Assembly (NCBI GenBank): GCA_965370435.1
Contig: CBDUUP010000311.1
Coordinates: 1 to 5,375 of the forward strand
From: CBDUUP01 sp965370435
GTDB lineage: Bacteria > Chloroflexota > Anaerolineae > Anaerolineales > UBA11579
Reading direction: 5' to 3'
DNA: 5,375 nucleotides
In this document: one piece after another, positions 1 to 4,151 of the stretch
How the letters are laid out: each line of letters starts with the position of its first letter
Numbering within the stretch: position 1 is the stretch's first letter
Notes under the pieces: model-generated
Told to the model about the DNA's origin: nothing
Databases searched by the model: none
Seen by the model: only the letters and a program-made list of their open reading frames with translations
Made by a program: the position numbers and the translations under genes

Positions 1-101
1 TGGCTGACGATGGCGGTGGAGACCGGGCCGGGGGAAACCACTGCGCCAAAGCCACCCAGGACTGAGAAAACGAAGATGTCCAGAAAGGAGGAAGTTGGCA
101 T
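1..101 (-). CDS. LysE/RhtB-family amino-acid exporter, N-terminal fragment (cut by left edge)
   Basis: Reading the minus strand from an ATG at 101 gives an open frame of 33 codons that continues past the left edge. The peptide begins MPTSSFLDIFVFSVLGGFGA and goes on with VVSPGPVSTAIVSQ. A short hydrophilic start, a hydrophobic first helix and a Ser/Thr-Pro-Gly-Pro motif around residues 23-26 are the N-terminal signature of the LysE/RhtB translocators. These are inner-membrane proteins of about 200 residues with roughly six helices that export amino acids such as lysine, threonine or homoserine; the substrate cannot be read from this piece. An AGGA (minus strand, at 113-110) lies 8 bases before the ATG and supports the start. 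The gene is separated from the next minus-strand gene by a terminator, so it is probably transcribed on its own. The family call rests on one motif plus the helix pattern in about 15% of the usual length. Confidence 0.78.
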   Translation of the reverse strand, partial: MPTSSFLDIFVFSVLGGFGAVVSPGPVSTAIVS

Positions 102-109
102 GGGAAAAA

Positions 110-113
110 TCCT
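110..113 (-). promoter_or_regulatory. Ribosome-binding site of the LysE-type gene
   Basis: On the minus strand AGGA is followed by an 8-base spacer (TTTTTCCC) and the ATG at 101. It is modest in strength, but it is the only purine-rich site near this start and it fixes the reading of the truncated gene. Confidence 0.45.
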
Positions 114-131
114 GTCGGGGTTAGATGGGGT

Positions 132-140
132 ATTCTATCA
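132..140 (-). promoter_or_regulatory. Candidate extended -10 promoter for the LysE-type gene
   Basis: On the minus strand TGATAGAAT combines a TGn extension with TAGAAT (five of six matches to TATAAT at 137-132). No convincing -35 box lies at the normal distance, as expected for an extended -10 promoter. Transcription would start near 125, giving a leader of about 25 bases that contains the AGGA site. This is a single-motif inference. Confidence 0.28.
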
Positions 141-187
141 CGGGCGGGGGAATCTCTATGGTCAGGTCTTGATTGGCGGTGGTAAAA

Positions 188-231
188 GGGATTCCTCGTC
201 GGGCGATGAAACTGCCCTTCTTGGAATGACA
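188..231. repeat. Imperfect nested inverted repeat, possible dispersed extragenic element
   Basis: On the plus strand ATTCC (191-195) pairs with GGAAT (223-227), and inside it GGGC (201-204) pairs with GCCC (214-217). The 5-base spacers on the two sides have equal length and the loop is 9 bases. On the minus strand the element starts TGTCATTCC and ends GAGGAATCCC. That resembles a widespread extragenic repeat type with CATTCC and GAGGAATC ends that I recall from many bacterial genomes; the resemblance is from memory. It lies wholly between genes, between the LysE-type start and the terminator of the upstream gene. Confidence 0.4.
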
Positions 232-285
232 ATTAAGAGTTTATGTTTCGTGGGGAATTGGAGAAGCCATAATAGATGAAAGAAA

Positions 286-309
286 AAGGGCGGCCGGAAG
301 GCCGCCCTT
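286..309 (-). terminator. Rho-independent terminator of the FG-GAP/SdrD-B gene
   Basis: The arms AAGGGCGGCC (286-295) and GGCCGCCCTT (300-309) are perfect 10-bp inverted repeats around a 4-base loop, TTCC when read on the minus strand. On that strand the stem is followed by TTTCTTTC, and with the last stem bases this makes a good U-tract. The hairpin starts about 30 bases after the stop codon of the large minus-strand gene. It separates that transcript from the LysE-type gene. Confidence 0.9.
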
Positions 310-339
310 ATGGTTAGTGGATGGGTTGGCGGTGGAAGA

Positions 340-2712
340 TCAGTTGTCGTCCCAATCTCCGGCGATGGGCAGTAGGCCTGAGCCGCCGATTCCATAGATG
401 AAAGTCAGGTCAGCCGCGCCTTGGGAATTGGCATAGCGCAGGCGGAACTGGCTGGTGGGTTCAATGTAGACGCCGGGATTGTCGTCCCCGTCGCCGTCCC
501 AGTCGCCGACGATGGCCTGGGCTACGCTCCCCGCCGGACCGAACTTGAACTGATAGTTCGACGGGCCGGCGCTGTTGCTGTTGCGCAATCTGAAGATGCC
601 ATCGCTGGTGGTGTAGACGCCGATGGTGTCCACGCCATTGCCGTTCCAATCCCCGGCCAGGGGAGTACCGCCGGTAGGCCCAAAGTCGAACTTATAATCT
701 GGCGGGCCGAGGTCGTTGCTGTTGCGCAGATAAAAGCGGCCGTTAGTGGCTGCATAGATGCCGATGGTGTCGGTTCCATCCCCGTCCCAATCCCCGGCTA
801 GAGGGGCGACGTTGGCAAGTTTTGGATCGGCGATAGTGATGTCCGCCGGGCCTGCGGTGTTGGTGTTGCGCAGCCTGAACTCTCCCGCCGGGTCGTACAC
901 GCCGATGGTGTCCACGCCGTCGCCGTCCCAGTCACCGGTGATGGGAATACCGTTGACGATGTCGGCGGCGAAGAGGAAATCAAAGTCTGGCGCGCCGGCG
1001 TCGTTGGTCAGGCGCAGCTTGAAGCTCCCCGCCGCAGGGTCGAAGGTGCCGACAGTGTCCTGCGGGGAGTAGATTCCGGCGTCCCAGGTGTCATCATCCT
1101 GGCCGGGGTTCAGGGTGAAGGTGATGGTCTGGCCGGTGGCGGGGTTGGGATCGCTGTCCAGGGCATCGTCTCCGCCCTGGTCTTGGAGGCTGAAGGAAGG
1201 ACTGGTGAATTTCAGATAGTATTGACCGTGGGGGAGGTCGGTGAAGGTGTAGGAACCGTCAGCGGCGGTACGGGTGGCATTCACTAAAACCGCTGCTCCG
1301 GTGAATATTTTGACCCGTATCCCTTTCAGGCCGGGTTCCCCCCCGTCCTGGATTCCGTCGCCGTTAAGATCGAGCCAGACGAAGTTCCCCACCGAGGCCG
1401 AGGCGGTGAAGATGGAAGCCGCGCCTGCGTTGTGGGCCAGGGTGTCATCCAGGGTTGAGCCGATCAAGGCTGTGCCGCCGCTGTAGGCGATGGCATTGCC
1501 GAATGCAGTCTTGGGAACTGCGTCGGCGCGAATGAGTTTTTGCACCTGGCTCCAGGATTGGTCGCGATCATAGATGTAAACTGAGCCAGTCCGAAGGCCA
1601 AGATCATCGTCGTAAGGCGCTCCGACCAAAACGTCGTTCCCATCGGTGGCGATGGCGGTGCCGAACTTGTTCCAGGCGGCGCCATCGGCGGCGGTCAACT
1701 TGGTGACTTGTCCCCAAGTGTCGGCCCCGCCCTGGTTGCGGTCAAAGACGAAGGCGGCCCCGGAGTCGGCGCCTTTGTCATCGTCGAAGGGGGCTCCGGC
1801 GGCGATGGTGTCGCCGCTGAGAGAAACAGCTCGGCCAAACTGGTCGCCGGCCGCGCCGCTGGCGGAGGTGATCTTGATGCGTTGGCCCCAGACGTTAGCC
1901 CCGCCGAGATCGCGTTCAAAGACGTAAACCGCGCCCTGGCTGGCGCTCTCGCCGGATGCGCCTACGGCCAGGGTGTCGCCGTCGAGGGCGATGGAGATGC
2001 CAAAGCGGGCTCCAACCGCGGCGTCGGAGGCGGTGATCTTGACTCGTTCGCCCCAATTGTCGGCGCCGCCCAGGTTGCGTTCGAAGATGTAGACTGCCCC
2101 GATGCTGCCCCCATCCCCGTAGGCGGCTACGGCGGCGGTGTCGCCGTTTATGGCGATGGCCGCCCCGAAATAGTTATAAGCGCCGCCATCGGAGGCGGTG
2201 AGCTTAATGACCTCGCCCCAATTATCGGCTCCGCCCAAGTCTCGGTAAAAGACGTAGGCCGCGCCGGTATCGTTGGCCGGGTTCCAATGGGACCCGACCA
2301 CCAGGGTGTCTACACTGATGTCCAGGGCGGTGCCGAAGTAGTTATTGGCGGCCCCGTCGGAGGCGGTGACCTTTTTGACCTCGCCCCAGTTGTCGACGCC
2401 GCCTTGGTCGCGGCCGTACACGTAGGCTGCGCCGGATCTGCCGTTATTGAAGCGGGCGCCGACCACGCCGGTAGCGCCGTCGAGAGCGACCGCATTCCCG
2501 AAGTAGTCGCCCTCCGCGCCGTCGCTGGCAGTCAATTTGTTGTCTTCAGTGTAAGCGCCGATCACCGGCGAGGAAGCGAGACTCTCGGTCCGGCCGGCGC
2601 GGTCAGCGAGAGCCGGAATGGGAATCATGCTGACCAGCAGCGCAGCCAGGATCATCGCGCTGAACGCCCGGCGGACAGTCTGGCGAGCGCTGAAAGATAT
2701 TGAGGTACCCAT
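340..2712 (-). CDS. Secreted FG-GAP repeat / SdrD B-like domain protein with C-terminal GDWDGDG repeats
   Basis: A 790-residue exported protein. Residues 1-36 are a signal peptide: basic QTVRR, hydrophobic stretch 17-30, and ALA before Asp37. Residues 58-438 are seven repeats of 48-58 residues. Most have the pattern K(L/I)TASDG...FG.A.A..GDT..VGA....GA.YVF.RD.GGADNWG, the FG-GAP layout of integrin-alpha-like beta-propellers; repeats 5 and 6 keep the acidic DDD loop. Residues 439-550 form an SdrD B-like (Cna-B-type) domain with an Asp448-Asn450-Asp452-Asp456 calcium loop. Residues 551-790 hold repeats of 47-49 residues with GDWDGDG-type loops at 593, 640, 687, 736 and a final GDWDDN at 785. 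No sortase motif, PEP-CTERM or C-terminal membrane helix is seen, so it is probably released or held non-covalently. A role in surface binding or adhesion is inference; no catalytic motif is visible. The ATG has an AAAGGAG site 6 bases upstream, and the stop is followed by a strong terminator, so it looks monocistronic. Confidence 0.9.
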   Translation of the reverse strand: MGTSISFSARQTVRRAFSAMILAALLVSMIPIPALADRAGRTESLASSPVIGAYTEDNKLTASDGAEGDYFGNAVALDGATGVVGARFNNGRSGAAYVYGRDQGGVDNWGEVKKVTASDGAANNYFGTALDISVDTLVVGSHWNPANDTGAAYVFYRDLGGADNWGEVIKLTASDGGAYNYFGAAIAINGDTAAVAAYGDGGSIGAVYIFERNLGGADNWGERVKITASDAAVGARFGISIALDGDTLAVGASGESASQGAVYVFERDLGGANVWGQRIKITSASGAAGDQFGRAVSLSGDTIAAGAPFDDDKGADSGAAFVFDRNQGGADTWGQVTKLTAADGAAWNKFGTAIATDGNDVLVGAPYDDDLGLRTGSVYIYDRDQSWSQVQKLIRADAVPKTAFGNAIAYSGGTALIGSTLDDTLAHNAGAASIFTASASVGNFVWLDLNGDGIQDGGEPGLKGIRVKIFTGAAVLVNATRTAADGSYTFTDLPHGQYYLKFTSPSFSLQDQGGDDALDSDPNPATGQTITFTLNPGQDDDTWDAGIYSPQDTVGTFDPAAGSFKLRLTNDAGAPDFDFLFAADIVNGIPITGDWDGDGVDTIGVYDPAGEFRLRNTNTAGPADITIADPKLANVAPLAGDWDGDGTDTIGIYAATNGRFYLRNSNDLGPPDYKFDFGPTGGTPLAGDWNGNGVDTIGVYTTSDGIFRLRNSNSAGPSNYQFKFGPAGSVAQAIVGDWDGDGDDNPGVYIEPTSQFRLRYANSQGAADLTFIYGIGGSGLLPIAGDWDDN
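343..1062 (-). repeat. C-terminal GDWDGDG repeat block (five loops, 141-147 bp period)
   Basis: This part of the gene encodes residues 551-790. The unit is roughly GDWDGDG.DTIGVY....G.F.LRNSN..G...F.FG....P.A, with GDW motifs 47, 47, 49 and 49 residues apart. The DNA is repetitive too: GCCGATGGTGTC recurs near 621, 761 and 901 on the plus strand. The D.DGDG loops resemble calcium-binding loops of FG-GAP/VCBS-type repeats. The last unit stops right after GDWDDN, as if that strand closes a propeller. Confidence 0.8.
1063..1398 (-). other. SdrD B-like domain segment of the secreted protein
   Basis: Encodes residues 439-550. The start (VGNFVWLDLNGDGIQDGGEP then GLKGIRVKI) is the typical SdrD B entry strand plus calcium loop. 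It continues with the ADGSYTFTDLPHGQYYLKF strands and ends DDDTWDAGIY. In known proteins such domains act as rigid, calcium-stabilised stalk modules. Here it sits between the two propeller-like blocks. Confidence 0.85.
1399..2541 (-). repeat. Seven FG-GAP-like repeats (about 165-bp period)
   Basis: Encodes residues 58-438, with repeat starts near residues 58, 113, 169, 224, 279, 337 and 391. The GGADNWG-type end motif is kept in repeats 1-5 with small changes (GGVDNWG, GGANVWG, GGADTWG), shortened in repeat 6 and lost in repeat 7. The acidic loop DDD is clear only in repeats 5 and 6, so calcium binding may be confined to part of the propeller. Seven units match a seven-bladed propeller. Confidence 0.82.
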
Positions 2713-2718
2713 AACATT

Positions 2719-2725
2719 CTCCTTT
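2719..2725 (-). promoter_or_regulatory. Ribosome-binding site of the FG-GAP/SdrD-B gene
   Basis: On the minus strand AAAGGAG lies 6 bases before the ATG at 2712. This is near-ideal in sequence and spacing, and it confirms the start that gives a complete signal peptide. Confidence 0.85.
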
Positions 2726-2813
2726 GAGTGTGGCGGCAGGCAGCAAAAAGCATTGGCCTGAGATAGGATACAAGGACTGAAACCCGGCAGCCGAAGCAGT
2801 GTAATTCAAGGAA

Positions 2814-2840
2814 CCGGTAAGAATGAAGGTCATTTACCGG
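2814..2840. promoter_or_regulatory. Bulged 11-bp hairpin in the probable leader of the secreted-protein gene
   Basis: CCGGTAA (2814-2820) pairs with TTACCGG (2834-2840). Inside, ATGA (2823-2826) pairs with TCAT (2830-2833), leaving a 2-base bulge and a 3-base loop. It begins 102 bases upstream of the start codon at 2712. It could be an operator or an RNA structure in the 5' leader. There is no U-tract on either strand, so it is not a terminator. Confidence 0.4.
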
Positions 2841-2875
2841 AAGGGCTGCGTCCTTGAAGATGCCAACTCAACTTT

Positions 2876-2887
2876 TATTGTACAATA
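2876..2887. promoter_or_regulatory. Perfect 12-bp palindrome in an AT-rich promoter-like segment
   Basis: TATTGTACAATA reads the same on both strands and contains TACAAT, a five-of-six match to a -10 box, in both directions. It lies 164 bases upstream of the leftward gene. No clear -35 box accompanies it at normal spacing on either strand. A dimeric regulator site or the core of the leftward promoter are both possible. Confidence 0.3.
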
Positions 2888-2965
2888 TTTTGCCATTTTT
2901 CCGGTATTGGAATGCTTACCAATTATGTTAGGAATTTAGATGGCTGGACTGTGTAACATGCAAAG

Positions 2966-3058
2966 AACCTCCCGCAGGTTTGGTTTGAAACAACATAATT
3001 CAAGGAAAAATCAGACTGTATTGAACATTTCAACCCGAGAGATGAGCTGCGGGAGGTT
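2966..3058. repeat. 93-bp element bounded by perfect 12-bp inverted repeats
   Basis: AACCTCCCGCAG (2966-2977) and CTGCGGGAGGTT (3047-3058) are exact reverse complements. Two weaker arm pairs are nested inside: GGTTTGAAA (2982-2990) with TTTCAACC (3028-3035), one base bulged, and TTCAA (2999-3003) with TTGAA (3021-3025). The concentric layout fits a long folded RNA or a miniature mobile-type element. No target-site duplication is seen at the ends and no T-tract follows the stem on the plus strand. Strand and function are unknown. Confidence 0.55.
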
Positions 3059-3100
3059 TAAGCTGATAGCATTTGCGCTTACATCAATCATCAGGCCTGC

Positions 3101-3129
3101 TTGCCTTTGCTATCCCCTTGCTCTATAAT
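3101..3129 (+). promoter_or_regulatory. Sigma70-type promoter of the DNA glycosylase gene
   Basis: TTGCCT (3101-3106, four of six matches to TTGACA) and TATAAT (3124-3129, perfect) are separated by exactly 17 bases. Transcription would start near 3136, giving a leader of about 37 bases before the ATG at 3173. It is the best promoter in the window and may also drive the membrane-protein gene downstream. Confidence 0.7.
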
Positions 3130-3162
3130 TACGCGGCTGCCTTCACCTATCCCTTTCCGTTG

Positions 3163-3168
3163 AGGAGA
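3163..3168 (+). promoter_or_regulatory. Ribosome-binding site of the DNA glycosylase gene
   Basis: AGGAGA has its GGAG core 5 bases before the ATG at 3173. It supports this start over the internal Met at residue 13. Confidence 0.8.
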
Positions 3169-3172
3169 GACC

Positions 3173-4099
3173 ATGACGCAAATCCAATCTACCCGGCTTT
3201 ACCTTACTATGCCCGCGCCTTTCGATTTTAAGGCGGCGGCCTATTCGCATGGATGGGTGGTATTGGCGCCCAATTCCTGGGAGGAGGCGCGGGGAGCCAT
3301 GCAGCGGGTGGAAAGACTCGTTGATGGCGAGGTTGTGCTGCTGGAATTGCATGGGGCGGGGAGCGAGGAGAAGCCCAGGATTAGCATTGGTGTGGAGCAT
3401 CGAGGGACGTTGAGCAAGGCGGCCCGGGCCGAGATCAAGGCGGGGATTAGCCGAATGTTCCGGCGGGAGGAGGATTTCTCCGAGTTTTATGCCGCTTGCC
3501 GGGCGCGGGGAGGGCATTGGCTGCGCTTGACCAAGGGGTTGGGGCGGTTACAGCGTTCGCCCACTTTGTTCGAAGATGTGGTGAAGACGATTTGCACCAC
3601 CAATATCCAGTGGTCGGGCACCAAGAGCATGACGCGCAATCTGGTGAATGCGCTGGGCGCGCCGTTCCCCGGCGACCGGGCGCGGAAGGCTTTCCCCACG
3701 CCGGATACGGTCGCGGCGGCCTCGCCGGAATTGCTGGCTGAGGCGCGTCTGGGGTACCGCGGGCCTTACGTGAAGGAATTGGCCGAGAGGGTGGTCTCGG
3801 GGGAATTGGACCTGGAAGCCCTGCGCGATCCAACTATTCCGCTGGCGGAGTTGAAGAAGCGGTTGTTGGCGATCAAGGGGGTGGGGAATTATGCGGCCCA
3901 CACGTTGATGATGATCTTGGGGTATTACGGAGAGCTGGCTTTCGACACGGCTCTGCGTGATTTTGTGGCGAAGCGATACATGGATGGCAAGACTCCGACG
4001 GAGGAGGATGCGTTGGCGATCTACCAGGATTGGGGGAAATGGAAGTATCTGGCTTATTGGTTCGATTTGTGGGAAGAGGTGGAGCCGGAGGAGCTTTAA
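3173..4099 (+). CDS. HhH-GPD superfamily DNA glycosylase (AlkA/OGG1-type fold)
   Basis: A 308-residue cytoplasmic protein expected to cut a damaged base from DNA as the first step of base-excision repair. Residues 1-110 are a divergent N-terminal domain (PAPFDFKAAAYSHGW near 14-28) comparable in place to the beta-rich domain of AlkA/OGG1. Residues 128-165 (SPTLFEDVVKTI, then NIQWSGTKSMTRNLV) match the first helices of the glycosylase core, and FPTPDTVAAASPELL near 174-188 matches the AlkA/OGG1 linker. The helix-hairpin-helix is LLAIKGVGNYAAHTLMM (231-247), with Gly236-Val237-Gly238. Asp258 in AFDTALRDF is the expected catalytic aspartate. The position of the OGG1/Nth catalytic lysine, two residues after GVG, is Tyr240, so a monofunctional enzyme without lyase activity is inferred. 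Only Cys109 and Cys141 are present, so there is no Nth/MutY iron-sulfur cluster. The lesion removed (alkylated or oxidised base) cannot be told. The promoter and ribosome-binding site are good. Confidence 0.88.
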   Translation: MTQIQSTRLYLTMPAPFDFKAAAYSHGWVVLAPNSWEEARGAMQRVERLVDGEVVLLELHGAGSEEKPRISIGVEHRGTLSKAARAEIKAGISRMFRREEDFSEFYAACRARGGHWLRLTKGLGRLQRSPTLFEDVVKTICTTNIQWSGTKSMTRNLVNALGAPFPGDRARKAFPTPDTVAAASPELLAEARLGYRGPYVKELAERVVSGELDLEALRDPTIPLAELKKRLLAIKGVGNYAAHTLMMILGYYGELAFDTALRDFVAKRYMDGKTPTEEDALAIYQDWGKWKYLAYWFDLWEEVEPEEL

Positions 4100-4151
4100 G
4101 AAGGATGAAAGATGAAATGCAAGGGACGAAGGATGAAGGCGGAAGGATGAA
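4100..4151 (+). repeat. GAAGGATGAA short repeat tract across the gene junction
   Basis: GAAGGATGAA occurs exactly three times, at 4100-4109, 4128-4137 and 4142-4151, with degenerate copies between (AAGATGAAATG, GGGACGAAGG). The tract starts right after the glycosylase stop codon and ends inside the first codons of the membrane-protein gene. Each unit combines a Shine-Dalgarno-like AAGG with an ATG. I recall similar GGATGAA tracts from environmental bacterial genomes, but cannot check that here. Confidence 0.6.
4135..4139 (+). promoter_or_regulatory. Ribosome-binding site that decides the start of the membrane-protein gene
   Basis: GAAGG ends 7 bases before the ATG at 4147. In-frame ATGs also exist at 4105 and 4117. 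The first has its AAGG directly against the ATG and the second has it 12 bases away. They would add a charged repeat-derived tail before the first membrane helix, so 4147 is preferred. Confidence 0.5.

Larger units (their letters stand above)
2713..3172. other. Divergent intergenic region, 460 bp, no convincing gene
   Basis: This stretch separates the leftward secreted-protein gene from the rightward glycosylase gene. It holds the leader and ribosome-binding site of the former, a bulged hairpin (2814-2840), an AT-rich segment with a palindrome (2871-2905), a 93-bp inverted-repeat element (2966-3058) and the promoter of the latter (3101-3129). A 12-bp direct repeat, TAATTCAAGGAA, occurs at 2802-2813 and 2996-3007. 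Its base composition is visibly richer in A+T than the flanking genes. No tRNA-like arm set and no believable protein is seen in it. Confidence 0.8.

Noticed and set aside
10..279. 89-codon plus-strand frame at the left edge
   Set aside because: It overlaps the LysE-type N-terminus on the other strand and the extragenic repeat, and its product has no recognisable pattern.
340..400. Sortase or PEP-CTERM anchor at the C-terminus of the secreted protein
   Set aside because: The protein ends LLPIAGDWDDN with no LPXTG-like motif, hydrophobic helix or basic tail.
1708..2703. Long plus-strand open frame (331 codons) opposite the FG-GAP repeats
   Set aside because: It is antisense to a well-supported secreted protein. 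Its Gly/Val/Ala-rich repetitive product mirrors the repeat codons of the real gene, and no ribosome-binding site is evident.
2966..3058. CRISPR repeat or tRNA reading of the inverted-repeat element
   Set aside because: There are no regularly spaced direct repeats, and no T-arm, anticodon arm or 3' acceptor pattern. Neither fits.
3065..3114. 7-bp inverted repeat GATAGCA / TGCTATC just upstream of the glycosylase promoter
   Set aside because: Its short arms, large 37-base loop and overlap with the -35 box make a chance match about as likely as a regulatory site.
2940..3128. 62-codon plus-strand frame with an AGGAA 5 bases before its ATG
   Set aside because: It runs through the inverted-repeat element and into the -10 box of the next gene, has no clear promoter of its own, and its product looks like no family. 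The ribosome-binding site match is weak evidence alone.
3447..3833. Minus-strand frames opposite the DNA glycosylase
   Set aside because: They are rich in Pro, Arg and Ser as expected for the reverse of a GC-rich gene, and are incompatible with the well-supported sense gene.
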